From: Puccinellia tenuiflora
Lineage: Eukaryota; Streptophyta; Magnoliopsida; Poales; Poaceae
Length of the DNA: 64,000 nucleotides
Assembly (NCBI GenBank): GCA_012064385.1
Contig: QRDG01000816.1
Span: 988,543-1,052,542, forward strand
Direction: 5' to 3'
The notes below the pieces were generated by a model, which saw only the letters and a program-made list of their open reading frames with translations, had not been told where the DNA came from and made no database searches. Position numbers and translations under genes: made by a program. Each line of letters starts with the position of its first letter. Positions within the stretch are counted from its first letter, which is position 1. Below, in pieces: positions 1-9,513 of this stretch.

Positions 1-1089
1 CGAGGTCGATGGCGTGCTTGGCGGGCTCGATGCCGTCTTGTATTAGCGGCGGAGCAAGGACGAAGTGGCGGTGGCGGACGGTGACCGTCGGGTCGACCAC
101 GGACTCGACGATGGGGCTGCAAGAAAAATCAAGGAAGGGGTCAGGTAGGTCCGCGAGGGCACGGAGAGGAGAAAGCGACCAAAAGGAGACGGAGGGGACC
201 TTCGGTGTCGTCGGAAAAGGAGAATACACGGCGGCGGCCGTGCGGACTCCGGCGAGCGATTTTAGCGGCCTGGGGGCACGAATTGGAGGGGGACAAGAGG
301 GCAAAGAGAGAGGGTGTCGTGGGCTTCAAGGGGGAGGGTTCGGTGTGTCGATCCATGCCCCGAAACGCTCGCAATCAACACGAGAAAAATCGAGTTGAAA
401 CGGCCGTCGACGGGTTGATGAGGATGACATCATATAACGTCATCAATTTGTTTTTTTTTTTCATTTCTTTATTTTTCTGTTTTCTTTTATAGATTTTGAT
501 CGAAGGCTCCAAATCAAGTCAAATAAATTTGTAAAATTTTGTAAAATTCCAAATATTCAAAATAGACATTTAGGAAATGTTTTTGGTCAAAACAAAATTA
601 CCAAAATACCCTTTTAGTAAAATTTGCCTTATATGGCTATTTGGGGAAACTTAAAGTAAGGGTTTATAAATACCAAAATCATTTAAATAAAAACTAGAGA
701 ATTAATATGAGTAATATCATTCAAAATGATAACTCATTTTCGTAATTAAAGATAGTTTAAGATAAAACATTTTATAAAACAAAGATTGGAAAGATGTTTA
801 AATCATTTTCTCAAATAGTTTAGGGTTTATAATGTCCCCATATTCTTTATTTTAAAACCAAATATCCAAGTGGAAGTACTATTTGAAAACTCATCTAAAT
901 AATTTATTTCCAAAACATTAAAGTTGAGATTTGAAGATAAAGGAATATTTAATTTAAAATATAAGTTTGAAGATGTCAAAACAATCTTCTATAAAAGCTT
1001 TTCTTGATTTTTGGAGACTTTGTTTAATTATTAACAAAAGTTTTAAATTTTTGTGATTTTTAAAACATTCCAAAATTTGGGATGTTACA
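1..1089 (-). mobile_element. LTR-7: partial chromovirus-type LTR, cut by window start
   Basis: The segment has a GC-rich, purine-rich part (about 1-420) followed by very AT-rich sequence ending GGGATGTTACA at 1089, a typical chromovirus LTR terminus. Directly after it, at 1090, the sequence resumes in the middle of the Tat-2 LTR (matching 44132 onward), so 1089 is an outer insertion edge. The presumed 5-bp target copy on the right is ttcat (1090-1094); its partner lies outside the window. Orientation is inferred as minus: a TATA-like CTATAAAAG lies on the minus strand near 485-493, and the AT-rich to GC-rich order matches BigLTR-6, whose orientation is fixed by its primer site. A solo LTR is equally possible. 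The short ORFs here look fortuitous. Confidence 0.7.
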
Positions 1090-1340
1090 TTCATTCCTCC
1101 TGATCCGTCATAGGCATGCCAGACATTTCCTAACTCGGTTTCTCCTCTCCTGCACATAAGAACAACAAAGGAGATCCCGACATATAGAACACATGATCCG
1201 ACATAGGGCTATGTCGGTAAGCCCTTACCCGGTTGACCCCGAATAAACCCATGTGCATGTCGGTTTATCATTGACTCGGTCAACTCCGAGTCGAAGCTTA
1301 TTTCACCATAATGACCCATCTCGGGGCCTGCCCCCCGACA
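1090..1340 (-). repeat. Tat-2 3' LTR fragment
   Basis: These 251 bases match 44132-44382, the outer part of Tat-2's 5' LTR, with about three mismatches seen by eye (about 1.2%). It ends CCCCCCGACA at 1340, the minus-strand LTR start TGTCGGGG. The rest of the LTR lies beyond the LTR-7 insertion, off the window. It contains an inverted pair of half-sites, CCGACATA (1198-1205) and TATGTCGG (1210-1217). Confidence 0.88.
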
Positions 1341-2413
1341 TTAGTCCCCGAAGCTGGCGCGGTCCTGCAGCCTCGGATGGAGGGCCACGGCAGGTTTACC
1401 CGAAAACCAGCATTCTTACTTGATTACCGACATCACATACGTAGGCAAACCATTTATATGTCGGAAAGCAGATTCGCCTCCATCATGATATTCGACTTAA
1501 TGTCGGATCATTCCGACTCACAGGAAGAACCCTCGGCTCCTCCGAGTCATTGGTTCCTCTACGTGGCAGAGCAACTCTGCTTAACGCCTTGGTTCTTGTG
1601 CACGGATGGACGTGCCACTGGCACGCACGCCACTTGCGTCATGCCGGTCGCCTCGGAGACTGTGCGCACGCAAGCACTCAAGTGCGGTGGACCGCACCGC
1701 TCGCGTCGCCTTGGGTCCTGCCCGATCAGGTGTACCGCTCAGAGCCGTTGGCTCCCTGTAACCCATCGTGGGGTGGATCGTGCGGCAGTTAAGCCGCTAA
1801 GGAGATCGTGGCGGGGATCGTGGGGCGGTAACTACCCGTCCGTTACGGGATCGTGCGCAGAAAATCAAGCGCCAACGATCTCCTCAAATCGCCCATAAAT
1901 AGTAGGGGAGAGGGCGCTGTTTCCCCCCTCCGCATTCATTCGTGCCTTCCTTCTTCTTCCTCTTTCTCTCCAGCGCGCAGAGCACAAGCAACACCGCACG
2001 CCACCGCGCACAGCACCGCCGCTGCTCGCACCCACGCACCAACGCCGCCGACGCACAGCGCCGCCGCCGTACGCCGCGACACCGCGGTAAGATTTCCTCT
2101 TCTTCTTTCTTGCTCACTAGCATCTTGCCTCCATCGGTGCCCTCTGTTCTTGTTCTTCCTCCTGCTCTTCCTCTATTTTTTATCGCGGCGACGCATCGGG
2201 CGCCGCCGGTGAGTTTGTGGTCGTAGATGCGGTTCTCCACCGGTGGACTAGCCTCCGTAGCATTGTTTCTTCCTTTTCTCTTTTTCTTGTTTCGCACTTA
2301 GATCTCTCTTCACTGCCGCTTGCTATTCTTCCTCCTTAGTTACCTTTCTCTGTGATGAAGTTGATCTCACCGCTGGTGACCCCTTTTTCAGATTTCTGCA
2401 ACCTTTCGCCGAC
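1341..2413 (+). promoter_or_regulatory. Tat-2 polypurine tract, then promoter, leader and 5'UTR intron of the antisense gene
   Basis: On the minus strand, 1353-1341 reads CTTCGGGGACTAA immediately before the 3' LTR, which is the polypurine tract. On the plus strand a TATA-like cataaatag lies at about 1894-1902, followed by a pyrimidine-rich leader. A probable 5'UTR intron runs from about 2087 (GGTAAGA donor) to 2391 (TTTTTCAG acceptor), upstream of the ATG at 2414. The Tat-3 copy keeps the same TATA and donor on the other strand (36861-36853; near 36650). ATGTCGG-type half-sites occur near 1427, 1456 and 1500. Confidence 0.68.
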
Positions 2414-5400
2414 ATGTCGGACAACCCCAACCTCGAGGTGGTAGAGGTAGAAGAAGGAGTTGCGGAGGAGTCCACCCGAGCCACCTGGGAAGGCTCCTAT
2501 GTCGCCATAGCCGACATAGACTGGTTGATCCGGACTCGGCGGATCCCTACCGAGGTGGAATGTCGGCTTCCGGGTCCAGAGACATCGCCGGATATCAGGG
2601 AGGGAGAATATGTCGTCTTCATCGCGCATTTCGAGCGAGGATTCGGTCTACCCGCCAGCGCTTTCTTCCGCAACTTCCTCAACAAATTCGGCCTTCAACC
2701 TCATCAACTCCCGGCAAACGCCTTCACCACACTTTCAGCCTTCGTCTCCTTCATGGAGGGTTATCTCGGCCTCTGGCCAACCGTCGAGGCGTGGTCCAAA
2801 TACTTTCACTTTCGGAAACAAGTCGTTGCGAATCCTGATCATCCGGACGCACCCAAGGAAATGACTCAGTGCGGGGCCGCCACCATCGTACCTCGGCGCG
2901 GCTCCATCTTTCCCCGGGTCCAAGGGCTGGAGTCATGCCGGAAATGGCAGAGCTCCTTCTTCTACGTGAAGAACACAACCGAGGTTGACATGATCAACCT
3001 GCCGAGATTCTCCATCGGCCCCCCAACCGCGCAGCTCAACTGGGGGTACAACCCGACGGATAAAGATTTGGTGGTCAACCACATCCACTAGGTTGTCGAG
3101 CAGCTCAGGGACGAAGGAATTACTGCTGATGACCTGCTTGCGACTTTCATCAGCCGCCGGGTCCTGCCTCTCCAGCGCCGAGTCCACAAAATCTGCCACA
3201 TGAGTGGCCCACTGGAACCGACCCGAGTGAGCACCGTCGAGCTGGACAACGACCAGATCTGGCGGCTCATCAAAGCCATAGCCCGGACAAAGATGCCGGA
3301 GGCATGGGAATGGGGCAAAGAACCCCACAGCCGGAGCCACCTTCCACCGAGAGTAAGCACCTCCGCCGACATAACTTTTTTCACCGACATAAACTCTTAT
3401 GTCGGTACAACTTTGTACTTGGTATTAATCATTTTCTGTCTCCACCATGCAGAGATTCGATCGGCAGCGGACAGAGGACGGAGAGAACCCCTCTGCCAAC
3501 TGGGGTAAAGACCAGGTCGAAGCCGACTCAGAAGACCCGGACGACGAGGACAACATGCCCATTCTCGACGTCGGCTCAATTCCTGCCACGGGTAAGACTC
3601 GTGCTTCCTCCCTCCGAGACTGGTCTGAGGATGAAGACGACGATTGTCGGGTTTTAGAGGTGTATGATCCTCTCCCCGTTGCATACTCATATCCGATGTC
3701 CCCGCCCTCAGCTGACTCGGACGAAGTGCTCGAGGTGGCACCCCTCGCCACAGGACCCAAGGGTGTAGCTCGGAAACGCCCAGCGGCCGCATCCGCAGAT
3801 GCCGGAACCTCCGGCACCTCTGCCCCCGCGCAAAAGAAGCAGCGCGTGAAGACCGTAGTGAAGCGCCAACGCCCTGTGTCCAAGGGGTAAGATCCCTTCT
3901 TGCCGACATAAACTCTTATAATTACTTACATTTCTCCTCTGGCCAACATACCTTGCTGTTTCGACTTTTCAGCATGGCTCCTCTGAAGGTTCCCACTACC
4001 GGGTCAACTGCCCGGGTCCCTCCAAGGACACCGACACCGCCTCGGCCGGACGACACTCGGGTGCCAAGTCCACCAAGGATGAGTCCGGTTGCAGATACCT
4101 CGGCCCCGGGATCCGGAGCCGGTAACACAGACTTGGTCGAGGCCGCAACCTCGGCGCCCGACCAAGTGATGAATCTCGGAGCCACCTCTTCGGCTCCTGA
4201 GGTAGAACGGACCGAGGTCCAGCAGGACTCGGATCAGCCGAGACAGCAGCAGCAAGTGCAGCAGACTCGGCCGCAACCACCACCACCGCAGCAACAGATC
4301 CAGCCGCAACAGCCACAACAGCAGCAGCAAGTTCAGCCACCACCATCGCAACGGCAGCAGAAGCAGAAGCACCATCAACCTCCACCAGCGCAACAACAGC
4401 CAAAGCACAAGCCGCAGCCATCGCCATCAAAATCAAAATCTACATCAACAGCAAGGCCAGCAGCGCCACCGGCACAGCCGCAGCCACAGCAACAAACACC
4501 CAAGGCCCCAGTTCCTACAACTGGGGTGACAACTGGAAAGGCACGGGTGACAACAGTGTCGGCTAACCCGGAACGGCAGTTAATTGTGCCACCAAGCAAA
4601 GGAGCAGCGATATCCGGCAGTATCCAGACCACCAGCTGGGGGTTTGGCCCCTTGCGAACCCTTAGCGGGAAAAGCTTGGGCTCCCTTGAGCACTACAACA
4701 TGGATTGGAACGCCGCCGATTTGAGCGAAGTAAGCTCGAAGTCACCAGCGGGCCAAATCGTTTCTGAACACCCGGCGGGGCCGAGTCTGGTGGCACAAAA
4801 GATGTCCGCAGCGAAATCTGCCCTTCTCGCAACCGACCAAGCAACGGCGGTAAGTTGTGCCGAGTAAAGATAACTCGCCTTATTTTTCTTCTTAATGTAG
4901 ATATCATCTATCCCCAGTCCCCGAGATTCGGGTCGAGTGACTGAGGCTTGCCCGAGTAAAGATGACTCGGTTGAATGAAGGTAACTCGGCCTGAATCTTC
5001 ATCAACAATATTAACATTTCTTCTTTTCAGGCTTGCATGACCAAGCGCACACAACTGCACTGCAAGCTGCTGCTGGAGCATAAAGCGCTCTCTGATAAGT
5101 TCAAGCTGCTCCGGGTCAAACTGGACCAAGTGGCTGACTCGGCGCTCAAGGCCGAAGGATTGGAGAAGCGGATCTCAGAAATCGAGAGTAAGCCATACTT
5201 TGCCTTTCAACTTGTACTTGCATTAGTTTCCTAATTCTGACATCAGCTACCTCGGCACAGCCGCACAGAAGGAGCGCGAGCTTGCGCACCAGGCTGAGCT
5301 GAAGAAAGAGCAGGAGGAGGTGTCTCGGCTGAAGGCCGAGCTGGAGAAATCTCGGGGCCAAGCCGCCGAGCTGGAAAAGACCGCCGCCACAGAGAAACAA

Positions 5401-5709
5401 CTCCGAGAAGAGGAGACTCGGAAGCTCCAAGAATCTCTTGAAGAGTCCAAATCACAGGCAACCTCGGCTGAGAGCGAGCTCCGAGCTCTGAAGGCCAAGA
5501 TCGCACAGTGGCTGGTGGACATCTCCAGCATGAACTCCGAGATGGACAGTAAGCCCCCTTCCCCTTCTGCCTTTTTTCAATTTCTTACTTTTACCCTTGT
5601 GTGACTTACCTCGGCGTTAGCCATTCCCTACTCAGAACGCTTCCCCCACACCAAGGCTGCTGCGGACAAGAGCGCAAAGGGGCACCGGTTCAAGGAAATC
5701 CAAGATGGC

Positions 5710-6353
5710 TATCGTGGGGTTGTCACGGCAAGTTCTTCCTCGGGGGGATGAGTTCTGGGGCCATTGGTGATTGAAGTACGTAGGAACGGTTAATCTCGCC
5801 AGGGAATAGGGATTTACCCAGGTTCGGCCCCTCTGATTAGAGGTAAAGACCTACTTCCTGCTTCTATGTTATTGCTCTTTACTAGATCTCGATTACAAGG
5901 ACCCGTCTCCTACAATTTAGGAGCCGGCGCCTTCTCTCTGGTGGTTAGGGTTTCTCTGACTCGACTTGACCTCTTCTACTACGATCCAGGGCCCTCCTTA
6001 TAAAGGTGGCGGGTCCCTAGGCTTACAATCTGTACCGAGTTCTACTCATATACGGAGTCCTACTCTAGGCTTTGTCCTTCCAAACTAGAACTCCGGGTTG
6101 TACTTGGACTCCTTCTTTGGACGAGCCCCCTGATGGGGTCGCAGCATGGAAAACAAAAATTTTCTACGCGGCAAAGCGGAATAAACCCCAAGGATCTAGA
6201 TCGGCTTGGTCGGCTTGTCTCCACACGGGCCTTGGTCGGCTTGTCTCCAGCCCAGCCCATGTGACTTGTCTCGTAACTCGGCATTGGCCTTCTTTGTCTT
6301 GGCGGGTCTACTTTCCGGGTCCATGGGCCTACCTATAAAGTATCCCCCCATCA
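5710..6353 (-). repeat. Tat-4 3' LTR (644 bp)
   Basis: It matches 20339-20897 over its length. Its outer terminus is TA instead of the expected TG (plus strand tatcgtgg against tgtcgtgg at 20339), a single change in the terminal dinucleotide. It carries an ~85-bp segment around 6130-6215 absent from the other LTR, and a minus-strand TATA near 5996-6003. The minus-strand LTR start TGATGGGGGG is at 6353. Confidence 0.92.
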
Positions 6354-6701
6354 GTAGTCCCCGAATTTATCTTGGGTGCAGCTTTGTCGGCTTCCTCTGT
6401 CTTCTTGATTTTATTCCTGGTTCGACTCTTGGGGTCAACTCCTTCTGTCGACTCCTTCATTCCGAGTCACAGGCTCGGAAGTCGCTAGCTGCTAGCTCCA
6501 AGATGAATTCCTGCAATTAAAACACAATACACGTAAAATGAATCCACCTTCGCCTTTTGCACAAGTCCACCACTCTAGCCCTTTACGGTACTTGGCCGAG
6601 TCTGTGGCTATTCCTGTACACTAACTCTGAGGATTTTCAACTCTTTAAGTCATAGGACTCGGCTTTCCGGAACAAGCCAGCTCTTCTTCCACTTCTGTAA
6701 C
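6354..6701 (-). other. Tat-4 polypurine tract and spacer
   Basis: On the minus strand 6366-6354 reads ATTCGGGGACTAC directly before the 3' LTR and is the polypurine tract. The rest of this ~350-bp stretch is non-coding spacer up to Mini-5. It continues after Mini-5 at 9332 into the antisense-gene promoter. Confidence 0.7.
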
Positions 6702-7172
6702 TGTCGTGGATATGGGACACAGGTACCCGTAAGGAGTACTAACGAGGCCCATCAGGAGGAAGCCCAGCAAGCCGACTCCAGTCATAATAGGAAAAGGACT
6801 CACCTTTCCTACTTGTAATAGATTAGCCGAGTCCTAAGAGGACTCTACTTGTAACTCGGCCCTCCACCTTTATAAGGAGGAGCCGGGAGCACCAAGAGGA
6901 CAAGAATCAGACATACCCAACACCACCAAGATAGACGGGACAGAGCCCGATCTATTAGACAAATCCCACAAAGGAGCCGCCTCATCGGCGACTTCCACCA
7001 TGAGGAATACAACCTAGCCACAAACAGCACGTAGGGATATTACCGGATGATGTTTCCCGGGTCCCGAAGCTGTATAAATCTTGTCTCCCGTGTCGTTCGT
7101 CATCTAACCCACATCGACGATGCCCGCGCGTACGTAGTCCCGTATCTTCACCGTTGATCTAAACCAACGACA
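6702..7172 (+). repeat. Mini-5 5' LTR
   Basis: It starts TGTCGTGG and ends ACGACA. A TATA-like ttataag at 6870-6876 lies in a context (cctttataaggaggagccgg) also seen at the Tat-4 promoter. Transcription is inferred to start about 30 bases downstream. Confidence 0.92.
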
Positions 7173-7173
7173 T

Positions 7174-7190
7174 TGGCGCCCACCGTGGGG
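7174..7190 (+). other. Mini-5 primer-binding site
   Basis: TGGCGCCCACCGTGGGG lies one base after the 5' LTR. The same 17-mer is used by Tat-3 and Tat-4, and Tat-1 and Tat-2 carry it with one change (ACCATGG). The first 7-8 bases fit a tRNA 3' end ending GGCGCCA-type; the tRNA is not assigned here. Confidence 0.85.
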
Positions 7191-8230
7191 CTAAGTGCGC
7201 GTGGATTCACAACTCGATGGGTCCAATCTTCATCAACAACGACGGCGAATTCATCACCGCATCAGTCAAGCAACTCGGACGCATCAAATTCTTCATCCAC
7301 ACGGCGACCGCGGGGGCTCGACGTCAACATCGCCCTCGTATGCAGCTAAATCAAATCCACCGGATCAATCATCAAGGACAACTTCCACGTCCGCGCCGAC
7401 TTCCAGTACCCGGCCAACTTCCGCGCCGGTCTTCAACGTGCCCGCCAACTCCTGCGTCCGTGTCATCTTTCGCGTCCAAGAATACAACTACAATCTGGAT
7501 TCGAAGTCGCTGGTTCCGCCTGTTTAGTTCGGCGCGGACACGGAAGGAACCAGCCAGGATACAACTCCCGAGAAGTCATCAATGTGGAGTACTTGGACTC
7601 GTATAGGAATCGGATCAGGAGAAAGGAAAAAGGAGCTAGCTTGCTGTCGCCTAGTCCAAGTCAGAATTAAAAAAAAGGGAGTGATCAGCTGGCCAGCTTG
7701 GTCTTGCACGTGATTGTCAAAGGAGAGCATCTACATGAGCAAACAGCATGATCGGCACAATCTTTTCAATTTCCAAGGATGGCAACCGAGTCGGGAGGAC
7801 TCGGACGACCTCGCCTTCGACTAGTCGACTTCGATGGTTTGGCGGCTTTTTTCGCGTCATCATCAGCTACGGAAAATAAACAGCTAAGTCATATTTATAT
7901 TTAAATTTCATATTTTTATTTTTTCAGTCAATTAAATTAAAATAAATCTGCTACCTTTGAGTCAATCTCGGGGGCTATTAATTCTTCTGAGTTATGGTTG
8001 CCAAAGAGGACAAGCTGCCAGATACGCGGTCCAAACATAGGTATCCTGGCTCAGGAGATGGACGTTCGTTTCTTTGCTAAGTCAGATGCGAAACGCAATA
8101 GACCAAGTAGTGCGTATGAACAAAGCCAGATCGACTCTGAAGCACAGAGGCCTTTGTCGACAGAGCAAATCATATTGCATGAAAAAAGTCGCCGCGAAAG
8201 CCTACTTAGACAAGTCGGACGATTAATCAC
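7191..8230 (+). other. Mini-5 interior, non-coding
   Basis: Two overlapping short open frames occur at 7195-7606, rich in Ser, Thr, Pro and Arg, with no recognisable domain. The remainder, including an AT-rich stretch around 7860-7960, shows no coding signal. A polypurine-tract-like ATCTCGGGGGCTAT occurs near 7965. Confidence 0.5.
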
Positions 8231-8896
8231 TTGAACACAAATAAATCAAATCGTTGTAATATTTATTTAATTCTTTTCATACATCATGGACTGTATAATG
8301 CATACACAATTTTATTTCAGGTACCTCAAAAGGAGTCCCGAGTTGCTGCAGGCAAGCAACCCGGCACTCGGGGGCTACACCGTTCAAAGGTCAAGAAAAG
8401 GAGTCAAACACCAAGGAGTCCCGAGTCGTCGCAGGCAAACGACCCGGCACTCGGGGGCTACATATATACCGGTGTAAAGAAGCTCGAGCAAAGTCATACA
8501 TCTCGTCAAGAGGACTCGGAGAAAAATTCCGAGTCACTTCAGCACAAGTCGGCAGTAGAAGCCGGCATTAACAAGTCGGCAAGAGAAGCCGGCATTAACA
8601 AGTCGGCAAGAGAAGCCCGCATAGACAAGTCGGCAGGAGAAGTCGGCATCGACGACTCGGCAGGAGAAGCCGGCATCGACGACTCGGCAATGCCTACATC
8701 GACAACTCGGCAACATCTACATCGACTTCTACGACTCGGCAAGCGCTACAACTACAAGCCGGCAAAGAACCCGGCACGGAATCTGTGTCCCATTTCTTCA
8801 ACAAATCAAGACCTTCCGCATGACTCTACGAGTCACCCGAAAGCTCGGGGGCTACTGTCGTGGATATGGGACACAGGTACCCGTAAGGAGTACTAA
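8231..8896 (+). CDS. Mini-5 open frame with nonapeptide repeats, coding status doubtful
   Basis: This 221-codon frame runs through the 3' part of Mini-5 and into the 3' LTR. Its core is a degenerate 27-bp repeat (about 8544-8700) read as units like SAREAGINK and SAGEAGIDD. Because 27 is a multiple of three, repeat expansion leaves the frame open, so the ORF may be a by-product of the repeat. No domain, signal peptide or membrane segment is seen. The start is not convincing. It overlaps the two tract-like repeats at 8333-8459. It is more likely non-coding than a protein gene. Confidence 0.22.
   Translation: MNTNKSNRCNIYLILFIHHGLYNAYTILFQVPQKESRVAAGKQPGTRGLHRSKVKKRSQTPRSPESSQANDPALGGYIYTGVKKLEQSHTSRQEDSEKNSESLQHKSAVEAGINKSAREAGINKSAREARIDKSAGEVGIDDSAGEAGIDDSAMPTSTTRQHLHRLLRLGKRYNYKPAKNPARNLCPISSTNQDLPHDSTSHPKARGLLSWIWDTGTRKEY
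8333..8459 (+). repeat. Two ~81-bp units ending in a polypurine-tract-like motif (Mini-5)
   Basis: Units begin GGAGTCCCGAGT at about 8333 and 8414 and each ends GGCACTCGGGGGCTACA. The end motif nearly equals the true tract at 8842-8855, in the same orientation. Confidence 0.8.
8544..8700 (+). repeat. 27-bp tandem repeat in Mini-5, about five units
   Basis: The unit is close to ACAAGTCGGCAAGAGAAGCC followed by GGCATTA. Units diverge progressively toward 8700 (GACGACTCGGCA variants). Confidence 0.85.
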
Positions 8897-9326
8897 CGAG
8901 GCCCATCAGGAGGAAGCCCAGCAAGCCGACTCCAGTCATAATAGGAAAAGGACTCACCTTTCCTACTTGTAATAGATTAGCCGAGTCCTAAGAGGACTCT
9001 ACTTGTAACTCGGCCCTCCACCTTTATAAGGAGGAGCCGGGAGCACCAAGAGGACAAGAATCAGACATACCCAACACCACCAAGATAGACGGGACAGAGC
9101 CCGATCTATTAGACAAATCCCACAAAGGAGCCGCCTCATCGGCGACTTCCACCATGAGGAATACAACCTAGCCACAAACAGCACGTAGGGATATTACCGG
9201 ATGATGTTTCCCGGGTCCCGAAGCTGTATAAATCTTGTCTCCCGTGTCGTTCGTCATCTAACCCACATCGACGATGCCCGCGCGTACGTAGTCCCGTATC
9301 TTCACCGTTGATCTAAACCATCGACA
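8856..9326 (+). repeat. Mini-5 3' LTR
   Basis: It is identical to 6702-7172 apart from one base seen by eye. It is flanked outside by the GTAAC duplication. TATA-like sequence is at about 9024-9030. Confidence 0.92.
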
Positions 9327-9331
9327 GTAAC

Positions 9332-9513
9332 CTTAACTTTTAACTGTTGAATCGTTACCCACGATTTTACCGCGGGCCACCACTGTAAACCTCTAGGGTT
9401 TTTACCCTCTTATAAATGTCAAAGGGTAAGAACCAAAACCTCAGCAGTCCTTTCATTCCCCAACCTTTCTGTCTCTCCCGCGCAGCGCTCCCCTCTTGCA
9501 CCGCACGTACGCC
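9332..9513 (+). promoter_or_regulatory. Promoter and leader of the Tat-4 antisense gene
   Basis: TATA-like ttataaat at 9410-9417 lies about 100 bases upstream of ATG 9514, which sits in a strong plant start context (GCCATGG). Mini-5 landed just upstream of this promoter, leaving TATA and leader intact. Confidence 0.6.

Larger units (their letters stand above)
6702..9326 (+). mobile_element. Mini-5: 2.6-kb non-autonomous LTR element
   Basis: Two 471-bp LTRs (6702-7172 and 8856-9326) differ at one base seen by eye (aaccaacgaca against aaccatcgaca). GTAAC target duplications lie at 6697-6701 and 9327-9331. The plus-strand primer site is at 7174-7190 and the polypurine tract AGCTCGGGGGCTAC ends at 8855. 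The 1.68-kb interior encodes no gag, protease, RT or integrase. It must be mobilised in trans, most plausibly by a Tat element because primer site and polypurine tract have the same form. One difference in 471 bases suggests insertion within about 0.1 million years, making it one of the two youngest insertions here. It is not simply a solo-LTR pair, since primer site, tract and duplications are all intact. Confidence 0.93.

Noticed and set aside
4004..4436. Leucine/alanine-rich minus-strand ORFs that look like membrane proteins
   Set aside because: They are reverse readings of CAG/CCA-rich codons in the Gln/Pro-rich exon of the Tat-2 antisense gene; the same happens at 34206-34779.
8560..8700. 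CRISPR-like array in Mini-5
   Set aside because: The 27-bp units are contiguous without unique spacers, and the context is a plant LTR element.
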